The notes: a model not told the origin generated them from the sequence alone. A stretch of 42,086 bases of DNA from JAAYGD01 sp964609995 (GCA_964609995.1 CAZSTI010000005.1:1-42086); one strand, 5' to 3'. Counted from the first letter of the stretch, positions 22,343-31,098 are shown. Numbers and translations are program-made.

Positions 22343-25270
22343 ATGTATCTTAAACAAATAATTGCACAAGGATTTAAATCTTTTGCAGATAAAACTTGTA
22401 TTGATTTAGAACCAGGTATTACTGGTATTGTGGGTCCAAATGGATCTGGAAAAAGCAATATAGTTGATGCGGTTAGATGGGTATTAGGAGAGCAATCTGT
22501 TAAGTCTTTAAGAGGCGAGGGTGCTATGACAGATGTTATTTTTTCTGGTAGTAAAAACAGAAATCCCGCAAATCACGCATCTGTTTCTTTAATTTTTGAT
22601 AATACTAATAATGAATTAAATATTGAATACAAAGAAGTAGAAATTAAGAGAATTGTAAATTCTAATGGAGATAATGAATATTATATAAATAAAGATAGAT
22701 GTAGATTAAAAGATATTTTAGATTTGTTTATTGATAGTGGAGCAGGTAAAGAAGCATTTAATATTATTTCTCAAGGAGATGTAGCGGGCATTTTATCAGA
22801 TAAACCAGAAGAAAGAAGAGTAATCTTTGAAAGTGCTGCTGGAGTATTAAAATATAAAAAAAGAAAAGAAGAAGCTCTTAGAAAATTATCTAGAACTAAT
22901 GATAATATTAATAGAGTAAATGATATTATGAATGAGTTAGAATCTCAATTACAACCATTAAAAGAGCAAAGTAACAATGCTAAAAAATATGTTGAATATA
23001 AAGATGAGTTGGATAACATAGATATTTCTTTAATGGTTTATGATATTGAGAGACTAAATATTGAAAGCAAAAATAATAAAGACAAAAAAGAGGATCTTAA
23101 TGAAGAATTAATAAATATTGAAACTGAACTTTCTTCTAAATCAACTTTATTAGAAGAAAATAAATTAAAATTAATTAAATATAGAGAAGAAAACAATATA
23201 TTAAATGATAAATTATTAAATCAAGTTAAAATCGTCGAGAAGTTAAATAGTGAAAAGATAATATTAAATGATAGAAGTAAATATAATTTAGATGAATCTA
23301 AAATACATCAAAGAATAATAGAATTAAATGAAGAAAAAAACAAATTTAGTAATAAGATAGATTTTGTTGATAAAGATATAGATAAATTAAACAAAGAATT
23401 TATTGATATTGAAACAAATATTAATGAATTATATATTGAAATTGAAGGTATTAATAAAGAAAAGATTTCATTGAATAACAAACTGGATAATCAAAATAAA
23501 AGAAAAATAGATTTAGAGTATAAAATTAATGTAATAAAAAATAATATTGAAAACAATAGTGATTTATATTATTCGGTTTCTTCAGTTTTAAAAAATAAAT
23601 CTCTTAATGGTATATTTGGTGTATTAGGTAAGTTAATAGACTTTGATTCAAAATATAGTACTATGATTGATATTTCTTTGTCCTCTTCAGCTCAATTTAT
23701 AGTTTGTGAAAATGACAATTCTGCTAAAGATGCTATTAATTATTTAAAAGCAAATAATCTTGGGAGAGCTACATTTTTACCTTTAAGTGAAATAAATGGT
23801 AGGTATGTAGATGAAGATACATTAAGTGAAATTAGTTCTATAGAAGGTTTTATTGATGTTGCTTCAAATTTAGTTGTTTGTGATTCTAAATATAAAGTAG
23901 CAATATTAAATCAATTAGGAAATATAATTGTTGTAGATAATATTGAAAACGCTAATAAGATTAGTAAAATGATTAATCATAGATATAGAGTAGTAACACT
24001 AGATGGAGAATTACTTCATGTTGGTGGTTCTATAACTGGTGGTACAATTAAAAAGAATAGCGGTCTTATTATGGACAAGCTCGACTTAGAAAACAAATCT
24101 AAGGAATTAGATTTAATTATTAAGGATATATCTAAAATTAACAATATTATTAATAATATAAATAGTAAATATTATATTTTAGAAGAAAAAATAAATACTC
24201 TATTAAACAAAAAAACATCATTAGAACAAATAAATAAAATAAAAATAGAATTAAAAGAAGAGTATATTGAAAATTTAAAAAATATTGAGTTTGAATTGTC
24301 TACAAAAGAAAATATAACAAAAGAAGAGGATGAATTGATTAATGATTATTATGCTGCAATATCATTAAAAGATACTATAATAAAAGAAATAGAGGAAATA
24401 AATAATAAAATTAACAATTTAACAGATACTATAGAGGTATTAGAAAAAGATATAAAGTTATATAATTCAAAAGCAAATAAAAATATTAATACTATTAACA
24501 ATATAGATATTGAAGAAACCAAAGTAGAAATGAAATTAGATCAATTATTGTTATCATTAAATGAAGATTATAATATGACTTTTGAGAAAGCAAAAAGAGA
24601 ATATATATTATATAATGATTATATAGAATCAAAGAGTAGAGTAGATGAGTTAAAAGAATTAATTAAAAATTTAGGAGTAGTAAATATAGGTTCTATTGAT
24701 GAATTTGATAGAATAAATTATAGATATGAATTTTTAAATAACCAAAAGTCAGATTTATTTAATGCAAAAAACACCTTAAATTCAATTATTGAAGAAATGG
24801 ATGAAATAATGAAATCTAGTTTCTTAGCAACATTTAAAGAAATACAAGTAGAATTTAGAAAAACTTTTAAAATTTTATTTAATGGAGGAGATGCCGAGTT
24901 AAAACTAACTGATTCAAATAATGTTTTAGAAACTGGTGTTGATATAGTTGCTTTGCCTCCAGGAAAGAAATTACAACATATTTCTTTATTAAGTGGTGGT
25001 GAAAAAGCTTTAACAGCAATTGCATTATTATTTTCAATATTAAAAGTTAAACCTGTCCCATTTTGTTTATTAGATGAAGTTGAAGCACCATTAGATGAAA
25101 ATAATGTAAATAGTTTTGGTAAATTTTTAAAAGAGTACGAAAATAAAACTCAATTTATATTAATAACTCACAAAAAAGCTACAATGGAATATGCAGACAT
25201 ATTATATGGAGTTACTATGCAAGAATCAGGAGTTTCAAAGTTAGTAAGTGTTAGGCTAAAAGATGTATAA
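22343..25270 (+). CDS. smc: Chromosome segregation protein SMC (short-armed)
   Basis: SMC with ScpA/ScpB compacts and segregates the chromosome. The 975-residue product has Walker A GPNGSGKSN (about 34-42) in an N-terminal head, a coiled-coil arm to about 420, the hinge (about 422-561, GIFGVLGKLIDFD to HVGGSITGG), a return arm (about 575-820) and the C-terminal head with signature LSGGEKALTAIAL (about 882) and Walker B CLLDEVEAPLDE. At 975 residues it is about 200 shorter than B. subtilis SMC (1186), the loss lying in the arms. The ATG at 22343 follows AAGGTGA; the GTG at 22334 lies within that ribosome site. smc after rnc is conserved synteny. Confidence 0.95.
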   Translation: MYLKQIIAQGFKSFADKTCIDLEPGITGIVGPNGSGKSNIVDAVRWVLGEQSVKSLRGEGAMTDVIFSGSKNRNPANHASVSLIFDNTNNELNIEYKEVEIKRIVNSNGDNEYYINKDRCRLKDILDLFIDSGAGKEAFNIISQGDVAGILSDKPEERRVIFESAAGVLKYKKRKEEALRKLSRTNDNINRVNDIMNELESQLQPLKEQSNNAKKYVEYKDELDNIDISLMVYDIERLNIESKNNKDKKEDLNEELINIETELSSKSTLLEENKLKLIKYREENNILNDKLLNQVKIVEKLNSEKIILNDRSKYNLDESKIHQRIIELNEEKNKFSNKIDFVDKDIDKLNKEFIDIETNINELYIEIEGINKEKISLNNKLDNQNKRKIDLEYKINVIKNNIENNSDLYYSVSSVLKNKSLNGIFGVLGKLIDFDSKYSTMIDISLSSSAQFIVCENDNSAKDAINYLKANNLGRATFLPLSEINGRYVDEDTLSEISSIEGFIDVASNLVVCDSKYKVAILNQLGNIIVVDNIENANKISKMINHRYRVVTLDGELLHVGGSITGGTIKKNSGLIMDKLDLENKSKELDLIIKDISKINNIINNINSKYYILEEKINTLLNKKTSLEQINKIKIELKEEYIENLKNIEFELSTKENITKEEDELINDYYAAISLKDTIIKEIEEINNKINNLTDTIEVLEKDIKLYNSKANKNINTINNIDIEETKVEMKLDQLLLSLNEDYNMTFEKAKREYILYNDYIESKSRVDELKELIKNLGVVNIGSIDEFDRINYRYEFLNNQKSDLFNAKNTLNSIIEEMDEIMKSSFLATFKEIQVEFRKTFKILFNGGDAELKLTDSNNVLETGVDIVALPPGKKLQHISLLSGGEKALTAIALLFSILKVKPVPFCLLDEVEAPLDENNVNSFGKFLKEYENKTQFILITHKKATMEYADILYGVTMQESGVSKLVSVRLKDV

Positions 25271-25303
25271 AAAATAAGATGCTATATTGGACGCATCTTA
25301 TTT
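25268..25303. terminator. Bidirectional terminator between smc and def
   Basis: AATAAGATGC-TATATTGGAC-GCATCTTATT with A and T runs on the flanks, placed between convergent smc and def; it overlaps the end of def. Confidence 0.85.
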
Positions 25304-25845
25304 TCATCTTTATAAGGATTTTCCTTATCAATTCTATCAACAAATAGTATTCCATTTAAATGATCTATTTCATGTTGAAAAGCAATTGAAAGATCTTCTC
25401 TTCCTCTATAGGAAACTTTATTACCATCTATATCAAAGCCTTCTATTGTTACTCTAGCAAATCTTGGAATAATTCCTTCTACCTCTCTATTTATGCTTAA
25501 GCAACCTTCACCATATTCAGCATAAATTAATTCTTCAGAATGACTAATTAATTTGGGGTTTGCTATAAAGTAGTTTTTAAACGATTGTTCCTTATCTCCT
25601 TCTTTAGTAGTTTCTTCTACTACAACAAAGAATCTTTTTAAAACACCCATTTGAACTGCTGATAAACCCATTCCAGGTCTCAAATCATATTTTTTACTAA
25701 ATTCTTCAATTTGACTTAATTTTAGATGTTCCATCATATCTTTTGCTAATTTTATATCTTCTTTTGACATAGGAAAAACAACTTCTTTACTTACTTTTCG
25801 AAGTCTATTATCAAGTTCATCCAATATGTCTTTAGATTTAATCAT
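25282..25845 (-). CDS. def: Peptide deformylase
   Basis: Removes the N-formyl group from nascent proteins. The 187-residue product has the three motifs: GMGLSAVQ (58-65; family GxGxAAxQ, here with Ser for the first Ala), EGCLS (113-117, metal ligand Cys) and QHEIDH (157-162, two metal ligand His and the catalytic Glu). The length and the insertion before motif 2 (KEGDKEQSF) fit the type II deformylases of low-GC Gram-positives. It starts after a GGTGA site and has a good promoter (TTGTAA-16-TATAAT, 25890 to 25863). Transcribed alone. Confidence 0.96.
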   Translation of the reverse strand: MIKSKDILDELDNRLRKVSKEVVFPMSKEDIKLAKDMMEHLKLSQIEEFSKKYDLRPGMGLSAVQMGVLKRFFVVVEETTKEGDKEQSFKNYFIANPKLISHSEELIYAEYGEGCLSINREVEGIIPRFARVTIEGFDIDGNKVSYRGREDLSIAFQHEIDHLNGILFVDRIDKENPYKDENKMRPI

Positions 25846-25862
25846 TTAAAATCACCAATAAA

Positions 25863-25890
25863 ATTATATCATAGTTTACATAAATTACAA
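25863..25890 (-). promoter_or_regulatory. def promoter
   Basis: On the minus strand, TTGTAA (25890-25885), a 16-base spacer, and TATAAT (25868-25863), about 17 bases before the def start codon. Confidence 0.65.
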
Positions 25891-25937
25891 ACTGTGTTAA
25901 TATAAGGAACCAAGTTTAAAAAAAATTAGGAGGTAAA

Positions 25938-26738
25938 ATGGAAGCAAAAGTATTTAATAGATTAAAACCAATTGAATCATTTATAACTATGATAAATTTC
26001 AATGGTTCAGAATATTTTGATAATGAAATACAAAATCAAGAAGAACTTATAAATGATTTATATAAACTAAAAAACAATGATATAGACGAAAACAAATATT
26101 TTGAACTACTAAAAAAATGTTATTATATAAAATTTAATGAGGATGATTATACAGAAATTAGTAAAAGAATATTAAACACTAATAAAATTAATAAAGCTTT
26201 TGTAAAATCGTCGATAATAGAAAAAAGCATTGGAGAAAAAATATATTCAAAAGAAAATGTAATTTCTAAAAATAATTATAATTTTATAAATATTTACTTA
26301 TCATCAAATAAAAAAGATAAGATAGATTTATGTAAAACTTATTCATATGAAGATATTAAAAATATGTTAAATAATAATAGGGTAGTATTAATTGATTATA
26401 AGTTAAACAAACCAGCAAAAACATCTAAAATAAATGTAAAAGATAATTACGATAAAACTGCAACTTTACCATTTTTAAGTTTTCACTATTCTCATAATAT
26501 TAATAATGAATTTCCATTAATATCAAACAATCTGAAACAATATATTAAAGAATCTTTAACACCGGAATTAGTAGACAATGATATTAATAAATTAAAAAAA
26601 TTAACTAAAAAAACAATAGTAGAAATATCTAATGGTTTAATTAATAAGGATACTGTTTCAAATAATAAAAATTATTCTAAAGAAGAAATGTTAAAAGTAT
26701 GTGATAGACATATAATAGTATTAAGTAAAGATAAATAA
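25938..26738 (+). CDS. Unknown lysine/asparagine-rich soluble protein
   Basis: I do not recognise this 266-residue protein. It has no signal peptide or membrane segment. Residues 1-90 look helical and the middle (about 115-160) has short beta-like strands (FINIYLSS, RVVLIDYKL). A His/Ser patch FLSFHYSHNINNEFP lies at about 178-192, and there are three cysteines (in KKCYYI, DLCKTY and VCDRH). A very good AGGAGG site precedes the ATG. It stands alone between the divergent def gene and nfo, which has its own promoter, so context gives little clue. Confidence 0.65.
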   Translation: MEAKVFNRLKPIESFITMINFNGSEYFDNEIQNQEELINDLYKLKNNDIDENKYFELLKKCYYIKFNEDDYTEISKRILNTNKINKAFVKSSIIEKSIGEKIYSKENVISKNNYNFINIYLSSNKKDKIDLCKTYSYEDIKNMLNNNRVVLIDYKLNKPAKTSKINVKDNYDKTATLPFLSFHYSHNINNEFPLISNNLKQYIKESLTPELVDNDINKLKKLTKKTIVEISNGLINKDTVSNNKNYSKEEMLKVCDRHIIVLSKDK

Positions 26739-26754
26739 TGTAGTTATTATATTA

Positions 26755-26763
26755 TGATATAAT
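26755..26763 (+). promoter_or_regulatory. Extended -10 promoter before nfo
   Basis: TGATATAAT (TATAAT at 26758-26763) precedes an AAGGAGG site and the nfo start; no clear -35. Confidence 0.5.
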
Positions 26764-26778
26764 AATTAAGGAGGTTAT

Positions 26779-27678
26779 ATGAATTTAATAATAGGATCTC
26801 ATGTATCTTTTGTAAAAGATAAACAATTGTTTGGAAGCGTTGAAGAAGCATTGAGTTATGGATCTAATGCATTTATGATATATACTGGAGCACCTCAAAA
26901 TACTAACAGAATACCTTTAAACAATAATTTAAATATTAAAGGAAAAGAATTAATAAATAATAATAAAATAGATTTTAATAACATTATTGTACATGCTCCA
27001 TATATAATAAATCTTGCTAATAATAAAGATGAGGAATTTAGAAACTTCACTATTAATTTTTTAAAACAAGAAATAAAAAGATGTGAAGAATTGGGAATAT
27101 ATAAATTAGTTCTTCATCCGGGTTCTCATGTTGGGTTTGGAGAAGACGTAGGATTAAACAATATAATTGAAGCTTTAAATATAGTGCTTAATGATAATAG
27201 CCCTGTAAAAATACTTATTGAAACAATGTCTGGAAAAGGTACTGAATGTTGTTATAAGTTTGAACATATAAAATATATTTTCGATAATGTAATAAATAAA
27301 GATAGATTAGGAGTATGTATGGATAGCTGCCACATGAGCGATGCAGGATATGATATATCTAACTTTGATTTATTATTAGATGAATTTGATAGAATAGTAG
27401 GTATTAATAAAGTGGGCGCAATTCATATAAACGATTCTAAAAATAATATTGGTGACAAAAAGGATAGACACGCTAATATAGGATATGGGAATTTGGGTTT
27501 TGAAAATATAATTAAAATAATTTATAATAAAAAATTAGAAAATATCCCCAAAATTTTGGAAACACCCTATATTGAAAATACATATCCACCTTATAAATTT
27601 GAAATTGAAATGATAAAAAATAAAGTTTTTAATCCAAATTTGATTGAAAATATTATAAATTATTATAAAAACCTTTGA
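26779..27678 (+). CDS. nfo: Endonuclease IV (AP endonuclease)
   Basis: Cuts DNA 5' of abasic sites in base-excision repair, using a trinuclear zinc centre in a TIM barrel. The 299-residue protein has the metal-ligand blocks in order: GSHVSF (6-11), VHAPYIINLAN, LHPGSHVG, IETMSGKGTE, CMDSCHMSDAGYD and AIHINDSKNNIGDKKDRHANIGYG. All are complete. The length is slightly above the usual 280. Its stop overlaps the rpmG promoter. Confidence 0.95.
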   Translation: MNLIIGSHVSFVKDKQLFGSVEEALSYGSNAFMIYTGAPQNTNRIPLNNNLNIKGKELINNNKIDFNNIIVHAPYIINLANNKDEEFRNFTINFLKQEIKRCEELGIYKLVLHPGSHVGFGEDVGLNNIIEALNIVLNDNSPVKILIETMSGKGTECCYKFEHIKYIFDNVINKDRLGVCMDSCHMSDAGYDISNFDLLLDEFDRIVGINKVGAIHINDSKNNIGDKKDRHANIGYGNLGFENIIKIIYNKKLENIPKILETPYIENTYPPYKFEIEMIKNKVFNPNLIENIINYYKNL

Positions 27679-27702
27679 TATTTCTTAATATTTTGATATA
27701 AT
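27675..27702 (+). promoter_or_regulatory. rpmG promoter
   Basis: TTGATA (27675-27680), a 16-base spacer and TATAAT (27697-27702, in the extended form TGATATAAT). The -35 box overlaps the nfo stop codon. Confidence 0.65.
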
Positions 27703-27731
27703 CATATTGATAAAAAAAGGAGTGAATATTT

Positions 27732-27896
27732 ATGGCAAAAGCACAAAATAGAGAAAGAATTACTTTAATGTGTTCTGAATGTAAAGAAGAAAATTATAGA
27801 ACAGTAAAAAATAAAAAAAATACTGTTGAAAAATTAGAACTTAATAAATTTTGTTCAAGATGTAATAAAACTACATTACATAAAGAAAAGAAATAA
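27732..27896 (+). CDS. rpmG: 50S ribosomal protein L33 (zinc-ribbon form)
   Basis: A 54-residue protein, MAKAQNRERITLMCSECKEE onward, with two CxxC pairs (C14-x2-C17 and C41-x2-C44). It is therefore the zinc-binding C+ type of L33. GGAGTG lies eight bases before the ATG. Its stop codon is inside a terminator-like hairpin that separates it from efp. Confidence 0.93.
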   Translation: MAKAQNRERITLMCSECKEENYRTVKNKKNTVEKLELNKFCSRCNKTTLHKEKK

Positions 27897-27913
27897 ACTA
27901 AGGTTTATTTTTT
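27891..27913 (+). terminator. Terminator or attenuator between rpmG and efp
   Basis: AAATAAAC-TAAG-GTTTATTT followed by T's. The hairpin includes the rpmG stop codon, and the efp SD follows 5 bases later. As no separate efp promoter is evident, partial read-through could set the L33 to EF-P ratio. Confidence 0.6.
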
Positions 27914-27925
27914 ATTGGAGGCATT

Positions 27926-28483
27926 ATGATAAATGTTAATGATTTTAAGACTGGAATGACAATAGAATTAGATGGAGAAATATTTGAAGTTTTAGAGTTT
28001 TCTCATGTAAAACCTGGTAAAGGTGCTGCTTTTGTTAAAGCAAAACTATATAATTTAAGAACAGGATCAAATACTGAAAATTCATTTAATTCAAGTACAA
28101 AAGTTGCTAGAGCATTAATTGAAAAAAAACCAATGCAGTTTCTATATATGAATGGCAATAATTATGTATTTATGAATATGGATAATTATGAACAAATAGA
28201 AATTAATGAAACTCAAATAAATAAAGAGAAAAATTATTTAAAAGAAAATCAAGATGTTTTTGTAGTGTTTTATGGTGATGAATTGTTAGGAATAAATTTA
28301 CCTGAAAAAGTCGAATTGTTAATTACTAAATCTGAACCAGGTGTAAAAGGTAATACTTCTTCAACTGCAATGAAAGATGCTATTACTGAAACTGGTCTTT
28401 TAGTTAAGGTGCCTTTATTTGTTAATGAAGGAGAAGTAATTATAGTATCTACTAAAGATGGCAAATATGTTTCAAGAAAATAA
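27926..28483 (+). CDS. efp: Elongation factor P
   Basis: EF-P relieves ribosome stalling at polyproline. The 185-residue protein has the three-domain EF-P layout: the N-terminal KOW-like domain with the loop HVKPGKGAAF (tip lysine K32), the middle OB domain (FLYMNGNNYVFMNMDNYEQIE) and a C-terminal OB domain with the EF-P signature (about 147-167). Lysine at the tip is the modifiable residue in the Bacillus-type pathway, but no modification enzyme is in the window. GGAGG precedes the ATG; a strong terminator follows. Confidence 0.96.
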   Translation: MINVNDFKTGMTIELDGEIFEVLEFSHVKPGKGAAFVKAKLYNLRTGSNTENSFNSSTKVARALIEKKPMQFLYMNGNNYVFMNMDNYEQIEINETQINKEKNYLKENQDVFVVFYGDELLGINLPEKVELLITKSEPGVKGNTSSTAMKDAITETGLLVKVPLFVNEGEVIIVSTKDGKYVSRK

Positions 28484-28508
28484 AAAACGAATTAATTCGT
28501 TTTTTTTA
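28483..28508. terminator. Bidirectional terminator after efp
   Basis: AAAAAACGAATTAATTCGTTTT, an inverted repeat with A and T runs on either side, between efp and the convergent small membrane-protein gene. Confidence 0.8.
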
Positions 28509-28619
28509 TTGTAAATTTAATAATGGATATATTATAGTTGCAACCATTGCTCCAACTACTATAATAAGCATTATCCATATTCCTATTTTTTTTAGTAATT
28601 CTTTTTTCTTTTTATTCAT
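28506..28619 (-). CDS. 37-residue single-span membrane protein
   Basis: A small ORF: MNKKKKELLKKIGIW and then a membrane span (about 13-34) ending PLLNLQ. The lysine-rich start followed by one hydrophobic helix resembles the tiny DUF4044-like proteins found near translation genes in Firmicutes, though assignment to that family is only a suggestion. It has a real ribosome site (AGAGGTGA, 6 bases before ATG) and an extended -10 TGATATAAT at 28644-28636. The call as a real gene rests on these signals and the hydrophobic pattern. Confidence 0.65.
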   Translation of the reverse strand: MNKKKKELLKKIGIWIMLIIVVGAMVATIIYPLLNLQ

Positions 28620-28683
28620 TATTCACCTCTATATAATTATATCATATATGTTATTTTGTGATATACTAAAAATGGTGATTTCA

Positions 28684-29787
28684 ATGAAAAAAGTTGTTAT
28701 AGGAATGAGTGGGGGAGTTGATTCTTCAGTTGCGGCATATTTATTAAAAAAACAAGGATATGAAGTAATAGGATTATTTATGAGAAATTGGGATTCAATG
28801 ATAAATAATGATATTATGGGTAACCCAACATTAAATAATGATATATGTAGTCAAGAACAAGATTATAATGATGCTTTAGAAGTTTGTAATTCTTTGGATA
28901 TTCCTCTACATAGAGTAGATTTTGTAAAAGAATATTGGGATTATGTTTTTACATATTTTTTAGATGAATTGAAAAAAGGAAGAACTCCTAATCCAGATGT
29001 TATGTGCAATAAATATATAAAATTTGATTATTTTATTAAAGAAGCTAATAAATTGGGAGCAGATTATATAGCAACGGGACATTATGCTAGAATAATAAAT
29101 GATACTCTTTATAAAGGATTGGATACAAATAAAGATCAAAGTTATTTTCTTTGTGAATTAAATAAAAAACAACTTCAAAATGTATTGTTTCCTGTAGGAA
29201 AATTAAATAAAGAAGAAGTTAGAGATATAGCAATAAAATTAAATTTGAAAACTGCAAAGAAAAAAGATTCAACTGGAATTTGTTTTATTGGTGAAAGAAA
29301 TTTCAATAATTTTTTAAAGAACTATTTACCAACAAAAGAAGGAAATGTTATTAATATTGAAAACAATAATATATTAGGAAAACACATAGGACTTATGTAT
29401 TACACGATTGGTCAAAGAAGAGGTTTAAATATTGGCGGAAGTAAAGAAAGATTATATGTAGTTGGTAAGGATTTAACTAATAACATTTTATATGTTTGTT
29501 ATGGAGATGATAATGAATATTTATATAGTGATGAAGCATTAATAGAAGACTTTAATCTAATAAATGATAAAAAAATAAATAATTGTAATGCAAAATTTAG
29601 ATATAGACAAAAGGATAATGAGGTAAAAGTAGAATATTTGGAAAATAATAATATAATAGTTAAATATAATAATATTAAAGCTGTTACACCTGGTCAAATA
29701 TGTGTATTATATGATGGAGAAGAGTGTATTGGTGGCGGAATTATTAAAGAAGTAAGAAAAAACGGAACCAAATTATGGTATCTATAA
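28684..29787 (+). CDS. mnmA: tRNA-specific 2-thiouridylase MnmA
   Basis: MnmA thiolates U34 of tRNA Lys, Glu and Gln. The 367-residue product has the PP-loop SGGVDSS (9-15), the catalytic cysteine pair C108 (NPDVMCNKYIKF) and C200 (DSTGICFIGE), the GHYA motif (132-135) and the C-terminal beta-barrel with YTIGQRRGL and TPGQICVLYDGEECIGGG. The frame opens at 28648, but the ATG at 28684 gives the family N-terminus and follows a GGTGA site. A -10 TATACT in the form TGTGATATACT at 28662-28667 serves it. Sulfur would come from a desulfurase; SufS in this window is a candidate, as no nifS-like partner gene is adjacent. Confidence 0.95.
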   Translation: MKKVVIGMSGGVDSSVAAYLLKKQGYEVIGLFMRNWDSMINNDIMGNPTLNNDICSQEQDYNDALEVCNSLDIPLHRVDFVKEYWDYVFTYFLDELKKGRTPNPDVMCNKYIKFDYFIKEANKLGADYIATGHYARIINDTLYKGLDTNKDQSYFLCELNKKQLQNVLFPVGKLNKEEVRDIAIKLNLKTAKKKDSTGICFIGERNFNNFLKNYLPTKEGNVINIENNNILGKHIGLMYYTIGQRRGLNIGGSKERLYVVGKDLTNNILYVCYGDDNEYLYSDEALIEDFNLINDKKINNCNAKFRYRQKDNEVKVEYLENNNIIVKYNNIKAVTPGQICVLYDGEECIGGGIIKEVRKNGTKLWYL

Positions 29788-29797
29788 TTTACAATCA

Positions 29798-29825
29798 TTG
29801 ACATTTTACATATTTATGATAAAAT
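29798..29825 (+). promoter_or_regulatory. Consensus promoter for the HTH protein gene
   Basis: TTGACA (29798-29803), a 16-base spacer and TAAAAT (29820-29825), followed by GGAGG and the ATG at 29847. The perfect -35 is rare in this window. Confidence 0.7.
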
Positions 29826-29846
29826 AAATATGTATTGGAGGTAACT

Positions 29847-30617
29847 ATGAATTTATTAGAAGATTTCCTTAGAGAATTAGGGATATCAAAAGTCAAATTA
29901 GCAAAATATTTGAATGTGTCAAGACAAATGGTATACAATTATTTAGAAATGAAAAGTATTGACGAATGGCCAAAGGATAAGAAACTAAAATTATTTTTAT
30001 TATTAGATATACAAGATTATGAAGATATAAAGAACATTAAACCATCTAATGAATATATCTCTAGATTGGAAAAATTAATTAATGAAACAGATGAAGATTA
30101 TTCTTATTCTGGAAGTAATAAATATGATTTAAAAGAATTAAGTAAAAAACAACAAAAAATATTATTAGAAGTAGTTGATTTAATAAAAGAATTATTAAGC
30201 GAAGATGAAAATGGATCATCATATTTTACTTGTAAATACTTATATAACTTTTTACAAGTTATAGATGATGTTGAAGAATTAAAATATATATTGGCATACT
30301 TCTCTAAAGCAAATGGATTCATTCCAGTAAATGAATTTGTATATAATGAAGAAAATCAAATTAATTTTGAAAGTATAATGTTTCAAGCAATATCTTTATT
30401 CAATAATGGAGGGGCATCAAAATCAAAATTATTAGAAGCTCATAAGAAATTTGAAGCTGAAATTGAACAAAGACAAGAAGAGAAGTTGTCTAGGACTCAA
30501 GAATTAAATACAGTTAAAATACAAGCTTTAAGAGAACTCGGTTATAATGAATTAAATGAAAAAAATTCTACAGAAGTATTTGAAAAAATAGCAGAAATTC
30601 AATCAAGGAAAATATAA
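29847..30617 (+). CDS. Helix-turn-helix protein of unknown role
   Basis: A 256-residue protein. The N-terminus (about 1-45) is an XRE/Cro-like helix-turn-helix: FLRELGISKVKLAKYLNVSR then QMVYNYL, continuing to a segment like the DNA-binding end of phage regulators. Residues 85-190 are helical without clear family signature, and 195-256 is a charged probable coiled coil (KKFEAEIEQRQEEKL). The ATG at 29847 follows GGAGG; the TTG at 29835 lies inside the ribosome site. It has a strong promoter and terminator of its own, so it is probably expressed independently. DNA-binding regulator is an inference from the HTH; targets unknown. Confidence 0.7.
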   Translation: MNLLEDFLRELGISKVKLAKYLNVSRQMVYNYLEMKSIDEWPKDKKLKLFLLLDIQDYEDIKNIKPSNEYISRLEKLINETDEDYSYSGSNKYDLKELSKKQQKILLEVVDLIKELLSEDENGSSYFTCKYLYNFLQVIDDVEELKYILAYFSKANGFIPVNEFVYNEENQINFESIMFQAISLFNNGGASKSKLLEAHKKFEAEIEQRQEEKLSRTQELNTVKIQALRELGYNELNEKNSTEVFEKIAEIQSRKI

Positions 30618-30618
30618 A

Positions 30619-30647
30619 CTAAAGTAGGGGGATCCCCCTACTTTTTA
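30619..30647 (+). terminator. Strong GC-rich terminator after the HTH gene
   Basis: AAAGTAGGGGGATCCCCCTACTTT, a perfect palindrome followed by T's. It is much more G+C-rich than any other terminator in the window. Confidence 0.9.
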
Positions 30648-31043
30648 TATAATTATTTATTAATATTTATATTTTAAAAATTATTAATATGAATATTTAT
30701 TAGATCAATAAATAATGTTATATTAATTTTTACTAAACTAGTAGATGCTAATTGTTTTTTAGAATTATGAATTCTTAATCGAAATTACAATAGATGAATA
30801 AATATCCGTCTCAATTAATATTTAAACATATTTGATATTAATTAATATGATTCAACAATAAGTTACTTGCTATTATTTGATAATTAAATGTATAGTTATA
30901 TATGTTATAATTTATATTAATATATAAATATATTTATAGTTATAATAATAAGTATATTTCTTGATATATAAAGCATTGATGTTGTATCTTAACAAAATAT
31001 AATTTTATCATTATAATGTACATTATGTTAACTTCTATCATAA
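30648..31043. other. A+T-rich stretch without a recognisable gene
   Basis: No open frame with a ribosome site and no tRNA, rRNA or known RNA fold is evident in about 400 bases. It holds two plus-strand promoter-like elements: TATGTTATAAT at 30901-30911, and TTAACA-17-TATAAT at 30989-31017 whose -10 overlaps a perfect palindrome ATAATGTACATTAT (31013-31026). With no coding sequence downstream on that strand, an RNA gene or simple A+T-rich chance are both possible. Confidence 0.4.
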
Positions 31044-31074
31044 AGAAAAAAGATACATCTAGTGTACCTCTTCT
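31044..31074 (-). terminator. Terminator of the small membrane protein gene (31099-31404)
   Basis: On the minus strand AAGAGGTACA-CTAGA-TGTATCTTTT (ten pairs, two of them G-T) followed by a T run. Confidence 0.6.
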
Positions 31075-31098
31075 CTATATTATATGTTAATATATATA

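Noticed and set aside
30648..31043. Possible tRNA, replication origin or small protein gene in the gap
   Set aside because: No cloverleaf or TTCGA/T arm, no DnaA boxes (TTATCCACA), and no ORF with a ribosome site were seen.
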